The position numbers and the translations under genes were made by a program. The notes under the pieces were generated by a model. The model had not been told where the DNA came from. It saw only the letters and a list, made by a program, of their open reading frames with translations, and made no database searches. A stretch of DNA of 22,838 nt from an uncultured Oscillospiraceae bacterium (GTDB taxonomy: Bacteria > Bacillota_A > Clostridia > Oscillospirales > Oscillospiraceae). The stretch is from assembly GCA_900754605.1 (NCBI GenBank), contig CAAEDK010000117.1, positions 1 through 22,838 on the forward strand, given 5' to 3'. Every line of letters begins with the position of its first letter. The first letter of the stretch is position 1. Below, piece after piece: positions 13,972-21,268 of this stretch.

Positions 13972-15816
13972 TTATCGTCCGCCAGCTGTCCCGAACAGCT
14001 TTTCCTTATAGGGCGGCGCGTGGACCTCCAGCAGATACCGCTCGTTGCCGCAGCGGTAGAGGCAGACGCCCCGCTGGGGATAGCGGATGAGCTCGAACTC
14101 AGCAGGCTCCAGCTGGAGGTTGTCCATATAGAACTTCTTGTCCACACTGCCGGCGTTGAACAGGAACTGGTGGGTGGGGATGGCGAAGAGCGGCCGGGTC
14201 AGCTCCCGGACCCCATCCACGTCAAAGTCCTCCAGATTCTGGCTGGCCAGGATCATGGAGGACTCTTTCTTCCGTACCCGCTTAAGGCTGTTGCGGATGT
14301 ATTCGATGGCGGTCAGGTTGCTCAGCCAGATATAAAGCTCGTCCAGCCCCGCCGCGGTATTGCCCTTGGTAAGCAGCTTGTCGCTGAGATAGGACAGCAC
14401 ATTGAACAGCAGGGCGTTTTTCACATTCCGGCTGGCCTGGAGGAGCCCCTTGACGCCGAAGACCAGAAAGCGGGAGGTGGTGATGTTGGTGTGGCCGTTG
14501 AAGAACTTGCTCTCCGCGCCCCGGCACATGGAGTGGAGACCCAGCAGGACCTCCTGCAGCAGTTCCCTTGGGTAGAGGGGATACTCCTCGCTGTCATAGT
14601 TTCGGTACGCCTCCTCGATCACGTCATAGAGGTCGGAGAGGACTGGATAATCCCTGGGAGACAGGGGCTGGAAGTCGGTATCGTCGTCCATGCCCCATTT
14701 GGCGTACAGCCGCCCCAGCATCAGCTCAATGGTATCAATATGCCGGTCTGAGAACTCCTTATAGGCCCGAAAAAAATCCTTGAGGAACGAGATATGCTGG
14801 CTGAGCCGGGTCTTCTGGCGGAACGCGGCGGGAGCATCCGGGTCATCCCCCTCGCTGCCGTCATCCCACAGCTTCGGTTCTAAGGGATTGATCCGGTACT
14901 GTCCGCTCATCAGGTCGATGAAGCACCCGCCCAGGTTGGAGCAGAGGTCCACAAGCTCATGCTCCGTGTCCAGGCAGATGGCGGACTTGCCGCTTTCCAG
15001 AATGTTGCACAGCAGGAGCTTGAGCAGGTAGCTCTTGCCCTGGCCGCTGTTGCCCAGGATGAGGACGTTGGCTGTGGTCTTGTCATCGGTGCGGCGGTCC
15101 AGATCCACGATGATGTTGGAGCCGTACCGGTCCCGGCCAATGTAGAAGCCGTTGGGGTCCGTCTTGCCGGAGTAGTTGAACGGGTACAGATTGGCAACGG
15201 ATTTGGCCGGCAGCACCCGCTCAAACTGGGAGCCGAAGGTGTTGCGGCCCGCCGGATTGGAGGAGAGGAATCCCTCCCGCTGGCGCAGGAGGAGCCGGTC
15301 CGCGCCCAGCTTGCTCCGGATCAGCTCCGACGTCACCTCATCCCGCAGGGCGCGCAGACTGTCCGGGTCTCTGGCGGAGAGCTCAATGAACACAGCGCAG
15401 TGGATGAGGGGCTCGCTGTTCTTGCGCATGGAGGCGATGAGCGCCGCCACATCCTGGAGGTTGGCCTCGGCGGTGACCGCCTGCTTCATGCTGCTGGTGC
15501 TGCCCCGGTCCAGCTTGTTCTTGTTCTCCGCGTTGTGGATGATCTTGTCCTCCTCCGCCACGGACACCTTCCGGTTATAGATGTGCAGGGTCACGCCGCT
15601 CTTTTCCCCCAGGCGGCGGAGCAGAGCCAGCTCCTCGGTGCTGGCGGGGTAGCTCCGCAGGGCCAGGGTGCAGCGGTAGGTCCCGCCGCAGATGTAGTGG
15701 TCCGTGTTGAACTTCACGGCTGTGGGGGCGATGAGGTCCAGGAAATCCTTGACGCGGGGTTCCGAGGGCTTGGAAGGGACCCTTTTATTCGTTTTCTTCT
15801 GAACTTTTTTAGCCAC
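13972..15816 (-). CDS. VirB4-family conjugation ATPase
   Basis: This 614-residue VirB4/TraE-type ATPase powers the mating channel at the cytoplasmic membrane. Walker A is GNSGQGKS at residues 255-262. The Walker B/DE region is probably LDELYIWL at 491-498, followed by the conserved SMILASQNLEDF near 520-531. The N-terminus is basic (MAKKVQKKTNKRV). The start is GTG at 15816 with a G-rich site upstream (GGGGGGTGATGGACC); it overlaps the stop of the preceding TrsD-like gene by eight bases. The length fits the short VirB4 proteins of Firmicute ICEs, in which the N-terminal region is partly supplied by a separate protein. Confidence 0.92.
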   Translation of the reverse strand: MAKKVQKKTNKRVPSKPSEPRVKDFLDLIAPTAVKFNTDHYICGGTYRCTLALRSYPASTEELALLRRLGEKSGVTLHIYNRKVSVAEEDKIIHNAENKNKLDRGSTSSMKQAVTAEANLQDVAALIASMRKNSEPLIHCAVFIELSARDPDSLRALRDEVTSELIRSKLGADRLLLRQREGFLSSNPAGRNTFGSQFERVLPAKSVANLYPFNYSGKTDPNGFYIGRDRYGSNIIVDLDRRTDDKTTANVLILGNSGQGKSYLLKLLLCNILESGKSAICLDTEHELVDLCSNLGGCFIDLMSGQYRINPLEPKLWDDGSEGDDPDAPAAFRQKTRLSQHISFLKDFFRAYKEFSDRHIDTIELMLGRLYAKWGMDDDTDFQPLSPRDYPVLSDLYDVIEEAYRNYDSEEYPLYPRELLQEVLLGLHSMCRGAESKFFNGHTNITTSRFLVFGVKGLLQASRNVKNALLFNVLSYLSDKLLTKGNTAAGLDELYIWLSNLTAIEYIRNSLKRVRKKESSMILASQNLEDFDVDGVRELTRPLFAIPTHQFLFNAGSVDKKFYMDNLQLEPAEFELIRYPQRGVCLYRCGNERYLLEVHAPPYKEKLFGTAGGR

Positions 15817-16396
15817 GGTCCATCACCCCCCTCTCTCCGTCGCAGTCCTCAAAGCGGTCCGTGGTCACATCCTGCTGGTAGTAGACCGACAGCAGACGCT
15901 TGACGTCCTGCTCCTCCGCGAGCCGCACATGGAAGCCCTGGTCCCGGATTCGTTTTTCCATCTGGCGGAGCTGGACCTCGTCGCTCTCTCCGCTCTGCTG
16001 ATCCAGCCGGAAAACCAGAACGAACTCCCGCGCCGAGGCGGTGGTGGTCTGGATCTCATCCAGATGGGCGGAGTCCTGCCGCAGCAATTCCCGCAGGGCG
16101 GGCAGTTCCTCCTGCTCCAGCCGCTGGCGGTACCACTCCTGATTGCGCTGAAAGGACTCGCGGGAGTCCAGCGCCAGGATACGCAGCTCCGGCATAGCGC
16201 ACAGCAGGTGGGTCAGGGCCGTCACCCGGCCCCGGACCCCTTCCTCCGAGAGCACGGAGAGGTTATCCGGCTTGATGAGGAAAAAGGCCAGCTCTCCTTC
16301 CGCGGTTCGGACGCCGTAGCCGGTGAGCTGGCTGATGCCCATGAGCTGCCGTGCGGTCTGCCGCTGGCGCAGCTCCTGTTTCTGCTTTTTATTCAA
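15809..16396 (-). CDS. TrsD/VirB4-N-like conjugation accessory protein
   Basis: This 195-residue soluble protein lies between the PrgI-like and virB4 genes, where Firmicute conjugation systems carry a VirB4-N-terminal-like protein. Sequence features support this: GYGVRTAEGELAFFLIKPDN resembles the first strand region of VirB4 N-terminal domains, and LRILALDSRESFQRNQEWY is typical of TrsD-type proteins. The start is TTG at 16396, overlapping the stop of the preceding gene by eight bases; the stop overlaps virB4 by eight. Both overlaps imply coupled translation. A complex with VirB4 at the membrane is inferred. Confidence 0.75.
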   Translation of the reverse strand: MNKKQKQELRQRQTARQLMGISQLTGYGVRTAEGELAFFLIKPDNLSVLSEEGVRGRVTALTHLLCAMPELRILALDSRESFQRNQEWYRQRLEQEELPALRELLRQDSAHLDEIQTTTASAREFVLVFRLDQQSGESDEVQLRQMEKRIRDQGFHVRLAEEQDVKRLLSVYYQQDVTTDRFEDCDGERGVMDRG

Positions 16397-16679
16397 CCGC
16401 TTCCCCCCATTCGTAATACTGCTGTTTCAAAAACAGAAAATTGACGGCATAGCGCAGGAAGTCCAGAATGCTGGCGTCCTCCACGCGGATGCTGAGGAAC
16501 GCGAAAAGGAATGTGGCCACCAGAGGCGGCAGGAAGCCGCTCTGCGCCAGAGCCAGGACAGAGAGGATAAAGCCGGTCCCGATGATAGCCACATCCCGCA
16601 GGGGCCACAGCCACAGCATGGCTTTGGCTCTCAGGTTTTCAGGGTAAATATAGATATTCGTCCCTCCCTTGGCAAACAA
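16389..16679 (-). CDS. PrgI/TcpE-like small membrane protein (start uncertain)
   Basis: This short membrane protein starts with NIYIYPENLRAKAMLWLWPL, then has two hydrophobic helices (DVAIIGTGFILSVLALAQSG; LPPLVATFLFAFLSI) and ends FLKQQYYEWGEAVE. That order of features matches the PrgI/TcpE-like proteins encoded just before virB4 in Gram-positive ICEs. The start is unclear. The frame is open to ATG 16763, but that region contains a terminator-like hairpin. TTG 16679 lies just after the hairpin, yet without a nearby ribosome binding site. The best site (AAGGGAGGG) stands six or seven bases before an ATC codon at about 16654. I chose TTG 16679; the 3' end is secure. Confidence 0.7.
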   Translation of the reverse strand: MFAKGGTNIYIYPENLRAKAMLWLWPLRDVAIIGTGFILSVLALAQSGFLPPLVATFLFAFLSIRVEDASILDFLRYAVNFLFLKQQYYEWGEAVE

Positions 16680-16707
16680 AATGGACGGGAGGTTTCTCCT
16701 CCCGTCC
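16673..16707 (-). terminator. Terminator-like hairpin within the transfer operon
   Basis: A perfect 10-bp stem GGACGGGAGG / CCTCCCGTCC (16683-16707, five-base loop), followed on the minus strand by ATTTTGTTTG. It separates the triple ribbon-helix-helix gene from the PrgI-like, TrsD-like and virB4 genes, so it would limit or regulate their transcription. Confidence 0.75.
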
Positions 16708-16799
16708 TGGATGATCTTTTGTTCATTACTGTGCGTCGTTGGTATGGAGTGCGGCATCCGCATCTCCCATGGCGGTTTCTTCCTGTGACAGTTCCGCTC

Positions 16800-17381
16800 T
16801 TAGGGGTACGTGTATTCTCCAGAGAGTGGGTTAAAGCTGCGGCGCCGCTTTTCCTCCTCGGTCAGCTCCGGCAGGACCTCCACTATGGGCGATCCGTCCG
16901 CTTCCGCCCCGGCCTCCCAGGCTGAGACGGCGTTTTCCACCAGACTGACCATAAATTCCTTTTGGGAGAGCTTCTTATGCGCGGCCAGGTATGCTTTGAT
17001 CTGATGGAACAGCTCCTCCGTGACGGCGAACGCCAGCGTCCGGTCCCCCTTTTGGGGCGTGTACCCCTCCAGCATCTTGAGGGCCTTACCCTGTTCCCAC
17101 AGAGCGAGTCCCTGTGTCACCAGGCCAATCACGAAATCCCGCTGGGACTGGCCCCCGTGGGCCGCCAGATACCGCTTGACCCGCTGGAACAGCTCCTCCG
17201 ATACCGAGAAGGCCATGGTCCGGCCGCCGCTCTCTATCCGGGGCCGCGGCTTGGGTCCCTCATAGTGCTCCCGGATGATCCGCTCCATGAGGAGGCTGGT
17301 GGTCAGGCTCTCATCCGCCGCCACATCCTCCCGGATCTTCTGGTGGAGTTCTTCACATAAATTAATCGTCAGTTTTCCCAT
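16800..17381 (-). CDS. Protein with three tandem ribbon-helix-helix-like units
   Basis: This 193-residue protein contains three related units at about residues 4-42, 55-96 and 115-156. Units two and three are clearly alike (MAFSVSEELFQRVKRYLAAH and LAFAVTEELFHQIKAYLAAH); unit one is more distant (LTINLCEELHQKIREDV). Each has the strand, helix, helix pattern of ribbon-helix-helix proteins, which normally act as DNA-binding dimers made from one unit per chain. A charged tail (PELTEEEKRRRSFNP) follows. The start at 17381 has AAAGGAG at good spacing; the frame to 17435 does not. DNA binding, perhaps as an operon regulator, is inferred from fold and place. Confidence 0.8.
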   Translation of the reverse strand: MGKLTINLCEELHQKIREDVAADESLTTSLLMERIIREHYEGPKPRPRIESGGRTMAFSVSEELFQRVKRYLAAHGGQSQRDFVIGLVTQGLALWEQGKALKMLEGYTPQKGDRTLAFAVTEELFHQIKAYLAAHKKLSQKEFMVSLVENAVSAWEAGAEADGSPIVEVLPELTEEEKRRRSFNPLSGEYTYP

Positions 17382-17432
17382 TTTGTAGGCTCCTTTCCTT
17401 TTGGTAGGCCAAGTATATCCCAGGCTATGGCC

Positions 17433-17452
17433 CAAAGCTATTCACCAAATCC
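17433..17452 (-). repeat. Upstream motif copy (TTTGGTGAATAGCTTTG)
   Basis: The third copy of the motif also found at 5313-5332 and 7528-7547, here 52 bases before the 16800-17381 gene. A TATACT box lies between it and the start, so the motif may be the site of a regulator or part of the promoter. Confidence 0.6.
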
Positions 17453-17533
17453 GACGAAGAACCTGGCTAAAACGAAGCACAAGCAACAAGCCCTTTTTCG
17501 GAATTTTTGGTGGCCATTGGTTCCGATCATGTG

Positions 17534-17539
17534 TATAAT
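17534..17539 (+). promoter_or_regulatory. Probable -10 box of the glycosylase gene
   Basis: A consensus TATAAT lies 31 bases before the tag ATG. No good -35 box is seen at 17 bases, so the promoter is weak or activator-dependent. Confidence 0.5.
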
Positions 17540-17570
17540 CAAGATAACTTGTTCACAGGAGGGATCTGGG

Positions 17571-18125
17571 ATGAAGCGGTGCCGCTGGGCGGACCCAAAC
17601 TCGGAATTATACATTGCCTACCACGATAACGAATGGGGGCGGCCGGAGCATGATGACCGCAAGCTCTTTGAGATGCTGACTCTGGAGGGCTTCCAGGCAG
17701 GCTTGTCCTGGCTGACGATCCTGAAAAAGCGGGAGGCGTTCCGCAGGGCTTTTGACAACTTCCAGCCGGATGTGATCGTCCAATACGGCCCGGAGAAGGT
17801 GGAGGCGCTGATGGCTGACGCAGGCATCGTCCGCAACCGGCGCAAGATCGAGGCCGCGATCCGTAATGCCGGGGTATATCTCTCCATTCAGAGGGAGGTT
17901 GGCTCCTTTGACCGCTACCTTTGGTCTTTCACAGGCGGGAAAGTCATCCTGAATACGGATGATGAAGCGCGCGCTCATACAGAGCTGTCTGACCGTATCT
18001 CCAAGGACCTGAAGCACCGGGGCATGAGCTTCGTCGGCACCACGATCATCTATGCGTTCCTACAGGCTGTGGGTGTGGTCAACGACCATGAGCTGTCCTG
18101 CTTCTGTCATCCGAATAATCAATAA
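17571..18125 (+). CDS. tag: DNA-3-methyladenine glycosylase I
   Basis: This 184-residue protein removes 3-methyladenine from alkylated DNA, starting base-excision repair. It matches the Tag family in length and motifs. The zinc ligands are C4 and H18 (MKRCRW; AYHDNEWG) together with H173 and C177 (NDHELSC). The catalytic-site glutamate lies in TLEGFQAGLSW (E39). The ATG at 17571 has AGGAGG nine bases upstream; a longer frame to 17427 is not part of the family. The gene is on the plus strand among transfer genes and converges on the methyltransferase, overlapping its stop by seven bases. It looks like cargo, or like a gene acquired with the DNA-modification genes. Confidence 0.93.
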   Translation: MKRCRWADPNSELYIAYHDNEWGRPEHDDRKLFEMLTLEGFQAGLSWLTILKKREAFRRAFDNFQPDVIVQYGPEKVEALMADAGIVRNRRKIEAAIRNAGVYLSIQREVGSFDRYLWSFTGGKVILNTDDEARAHTELSDRISKDLKHRGMSFVGTTIIYAFLQAVGVVNDHELSCFCHPNNQ

Positions 18126-19453
18126 GAGACCGCTATGGTGATTCCCCGCATGATGAACTCCACACAGGGGATGGCCACGCTGTTGCCCAACGCCCGATAC
18201 CGGGCGGAGTCCGAGGCGTCGGAGAGAGCCGTCCAGCCATCCGGGAACCCCTGGAGCCGCTCACACTCCAGCGGCGTTAGGCGGCGGATCAATCGGCGGC
18301 TATCTGCCTGTTGACATACCAGGTCTGTGGCATCTTTATACTGTCTGGCGCTTTCTGTAGAGGCCACATCGTTATCGTGAAATACGTCCACACGCTGTCT
18401 GGCATAAAGAATGCCGTCCTTTTCAGAAGGCGACCCGTGAGCCGCGTCTCTCTGTTCCACCAGCGGTAGATTGTTGCCTCCGGTCCCCGCACGGGCGGAG
18501 AGCGTCGGGGCAATGGTGTGTGGCCCGGTGTATCTGGCATCGATGCCGTGGTTTTCATACACCAGGGGTTGATGCCCGTGCTCCTGAGCCCGCAGGGTCC
18601 CCGTGATCCCCACCGTACAGTCCATCACGCTGCCGCCCTGGTCGTTCAGGCACAGGACAGAGGGCATACAGTTCCCGCTGGCTGTCCCTTTCAGCGTGGG
18701 GGAGATCTTCTCGGAATAGCCGATGCTTCCGGCCTTGGCTCCTGCCCCCGCAGAAAATCCGGCAACAAAGGTCTGCTGCTTCATTCCGGGTTGTGCCTGA
18801 AGCGCACCAGTAAGATCATGCAGATCCCGTACCTCACGCCCCAGGGTGGCTTCTCTTGCCGCTTTGCGGCAATTCACCTTCTCTCTCTGATTTGCGGCAA
18901 AGACCACGGAATCGCCGTTGATGAAGGTCTGCATCTGCATATTACTGGTGGCCATCAGCGTACCAGCTACACCATATAGATCGGTGTCCTCATCTCTCCG
19001 ATTGATGTGATACGCTCTCATCTCCGCTGCCTGGAAATTCATCGGGAGCAGGCCGGCCTGAGCCATCAAAGCCCACTCCAGCCGCTCCGGCAGCGGTTTA
19101 CCGCGCTCCTTTGCTCTGTGCAGGGTGCCGAGACAGGCTTTTGGACTCAGGTCGTGTCTCTCGTCAGGATCTCGCTCCAAGATGCTGGATAGATCACATT
19201 TGACCGGCTCTCTGGGAGCTGCTCCAGTGTTGAGCGGCGGGCCATTTTCCTGCCACGGGGATCGGAATTCCCAATAATGGCACCCGAACAGGTCCACATG
19301 GCCTTTGGACAGATCCAGGTGGAAATAAGGAATGGAAATCAGCGTGGACAGGGTTAAGGTCCCGCTTTTTCGTTTCGGAGGTCTCGCATATATTTCATCA
19401 GCCTCCTCCAGAGAGAACAGCATCATCTGGCCGTCGCTGTCGCAGTGCTGCAT
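18119..19453 (-). CDS. Cytosine-C5 methyltransferase, second subunit (motifs IX-X)
   Basis: This 444-residue protein completes the methyltransferase encoded just upstream. Its last ~55 residues hold motif IX (RRLTPLECERLQGFPDGW, 390-407) and motif X (ALGNSVAIPC, 421-430) of C5-cytosine methyltransferases. The region before them, about 200-380, is of the variable type that carries target recognition in phage-like enzymes. The first ~130 residues (GQMMLFSLEEADE; LSPKACLGTLHRAKERGKPL) resemble a phage protein usually found next to such enzymes. Motifs I-VIII are absent, so it cannot act alone. ATG 19453 has GGGAGG seven bases upstream, a proper site of its own, which argues for a true second gene. 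Confidence 0.85.
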   Translation of the reverse strand: MQHCDSDGQMMLFSLEEADEIYARPPKRKSGTLTLSTLISIPYFHLDLSKGHVDLFGCHYWEFRSPWQENGPPLNTGAAPREPVKCDLSSILERDPDERHDLSPKACLGTLHRAKERGKPLPERLEWALMAQAGLLPMNFQAAEMRAYHINRRDEDTDLYGVAGTLMATSNMQMQTFINGDSVVFAANQREKVNCRKAAREATLGREVRDLHDLTGALQAQPGMKQQTFVAGFSAGAGAKAGSIGYSEKISPTLKGTASGNCMPSVLCLNDQGGSVMDCTVGITGTLRAQEHGHQPLVYENHGIDARYTGPHTIAPTLSARAGTGGNNLPLVEQRDAAHGSPSEKDGILYARQRVDVFHDNDVASTESARQYKDATDLVCQQADSRRLIRRLTPLECERLQGFPDGWTALSDASDSARYRALGNSVAIPCVEFIMRGITIAVSY

Positions 19454-20123
19454 AGTCAAGCCTCCCATCTAAGACATCAAACAGGAGCAGGGGCGCGAGA
19501 GGGCCGGCAAAGTCCGCCACCAGAAAAATGCGCTTTCTCCGCTGAGCGACGCCCCAGAATTGCGCGTCCAGGCAGCGCCACGCCAGAGAGAAGCCGTTTT
19601 CCATCACGGCGTCTCCCGCGTCCGGCCACGAATAGGGATAGGACTGCGGGACCTCCGCGCCGATGTCATGGATCCGAATGATCTCCTCCAGCACAATACG
19701 GAAGTCCTCCCCTTTGGGCGATCCGCTGCTGAACGCGCCTGGAACATTCTCCCAGCACATCCAGCGGGGACGGATGTCGGCGCCGGTCCGGCCCCGTTCT
19801 CTCTCCGCTGTCCGCATTTCCTTTATGATCCGAATCTGTTCCATAAAAAGGCCGGAACGGGCACCGGATAATCCGGCGCGCGCTCTGGCCACGCTCAGGT
19901 CTTGGCAAGGGCTTCCCCCGCAGATGATGTCTACCGGGAGCAGCAGCCTGCCGTTCAACTTTGTGATGTCGCCCTTATGGGCCATGCCTGGGAAGCGCCG
20001 CCCCGTGACTTTCATGGGGAACGGCTCGATCTCGCTGGCCCAGAGAGTTTTGATCCCATACCGCTCCGCCGCGAGGGGGAAGCCTCCGATGCCATCAAAC
20101 AGGCTCCCCATGGTCAGGTTCAT
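19398..20123 (-). CDS. Cytosine-C5 methyltransferase, first subunit (motifs I-VIII)
   Basis: This 241-residue protein is the catalytic half of a C5-cytosine DNA methyltransferase. It carries motif I (MGSLFDGIGGF, residues 5-15, binding S-adenosylmethionine), motif IV with the catalytic cysteine (GGSPCQDLS, C73), motif VI (ENV, 125-127) and motif VIII (QRRKRIFLV, 194-202). It stops shortly after and lacks motifs IX and X, which are in the next gene, overlapping it by 56 bases in another frame. The ATG overlaps the upstream stop by four bases (ATGA). Two-chain C5 enzymes are known (M.AquI, M.EcoHK31I). The alternative is a frameshifted single gene; the good ribosome binding site of the second gene favours the split. 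Confidence 0.88.
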   Translation of the reverse strand: MNLTMGSLFDGIGGFPLAAERYGIKTLWASEIEPFPMKVTGRRFPGMAHKGDITKLNGRLLLPVDIICGGSPCQDLSVARARAGLSGARSGLFMEQIRIIKEMRTAERERGRTGADIRPRWMCWENVPGAFSSGSPKGEDFRIVLEEIIRIHDIGAEVPQSYPYSWPDAGDAVMENGFSLAWRCLDAQFWGVAQRRKRIFLVADFAGPLAPLLLFDVLDGRLDYAALRQRRPDDAVLSGGG

Positions 20124-21259
20124 CCCATGGACATCCCCATCCCCTCCGTAGGCGAGAGCTCCATGGACTGGATCTCCTCCGTGCTGACGCTCCGCACAGG
20201 GATGCCGAGACGCTCCGCCATCTCCTTTTCTCCCGCCATGCCGGGGCTGATCCGGTCCCCACACAGCCACAGCTCGTCACAAAGCCTTAGCATCCGGTTT
20301 CCCAGATCAATGCCCAGCTGCCGTTCCTCCGGGTCGCTGTCATCCAACATCTGGGTGTAGAGCAAGTGCGGACAAAATGGGGTCATCTCCTCCGAGATGG
20401 CATACCGGCATGCCTGCCGGGCGAACTGGAGGTTTCGCTTCACATCTCCGGACAGAGGGGAAGCGATGTAGACCACCTTGGCCTGGGTGTCTGTCTCCCT
20501 CTGGGGCTGATGCCGATATGAGGGATCATTGACTACCAGACCATTCACGCCTACTTCAACAGACTGCTCCATTTCCTCAGCCCACTTCAGGTACGCCGGG
20601 TCAGCTCCTCGCCGGTATGTTTCCGGCAGCCATTTTGCCGGGATGCTGAACGGCCTGGAGGAGTACTCTGTCTCCCGCCGAATGGTATAGGCAAGGGCCT
20701 CGTGGATTGCCGGGAGCAGGGGCCACATGGATTGCGGATCGTCATTCCGAAAGTTGACCTCAAACATGACCACATCCTCGTACCGCTCCCAGCTCCCGCT
20801 GTCATCCTCGTTCCACACATAGTCGGCGGAGGTGATGGTCACGCCTTCGTCATTGCAGTTGATCCAGATGGTCTTATCCAGATCAGGGAGGCGTACAGCC
20901 AGTGTCCCTACCATGCAGCCCCCTCCAGTGTTGCCGTAGATGCGGTCTGTGACTTCATACCGCATGATCTCAGGGTCTGCCTGTAGGGAAATTGTTTTGA
21001 GTAGCTCCGCCTGTATGCTCCGCTCCGCATCATACCCGCCCGGATACTCCACACACCGGTACTCCGCGGCGGGGTGGCGGTTGAGCCGCAGCGCCTCCAT
21101 ATCCCGGATCTTCAGTTCCGCGTCCCCACGCTCGGTAAAGAACAGGCGGCGGCTGTTCTCAGATAAAAAGCCGGACAGCCCCGCCATGGGACTCTCCGGC
21201 CTTGCATCCACCCAGATCGCGTAGATTTTAGGCGGATGGAATTCGTTTCCTTCTGTCAT
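20120..21259 (-). CDS. Protein with C-terminal DUF4406/deoxyribosyltransferase-like domain
   Basis: In this 379-residue protein the C-terminal ~100 residues (VVYIASPLSGDVKRNLQFAR; PFCPHLLYTQMLDD; RLCDELWLCGDRISPGMAGE; AERLGIPV) match the DUF4406 type, related to nucleoside 2-deoxyribosyltransferases. The conserved YIASPLSG start and the GMAGE loop are present, so a nucleotide-sugar-binding site is likely. The N-terminal ~250 residues are of unknown fold and show no catalytic motif I recognise. ATG 21259 has AGGAG six bases upstream; the ATG at 21265 is too close. The stop overlaps the methyltransferase start (ATGA), so the two are translated together. Substrate unknown. Confidence 0.8.
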   Translation of the reverse strand: MTEGNEFHPPKIYAIWVDARPESPMAGLSGFLSENSRRLFFTERGDAELKIRDMEALRLNRHPAAEYRCVEYPGGYDAERSIQAELLKTISLQADPEIMRYEVTDRIYGNTGGGCMVGTLAVRLPDLDKTIWINCNDEGVTITSADYVWNEDDSGSWERYEDVVMFEVNFRNDDPQSMWPLLPAIHEALAYTIRRETEYSSRPFSIPAKWLPETYRRGADPAYLKWAEEMEQSVEVGVNGLVVNDPSYRHQPQRETDTQAKVVYIASPLSGDVKRNLQFARQACRYAISEEMTPFCPHLLYTQMLDDSDPEERQLGIDLGNRMLRLCDELWLCGDRISPGMAGEKEMAERLGIPVRSVSTEEIQSMELSPTEGMGMSMG

Positions 21260-21268
21260 ATTCATCTC

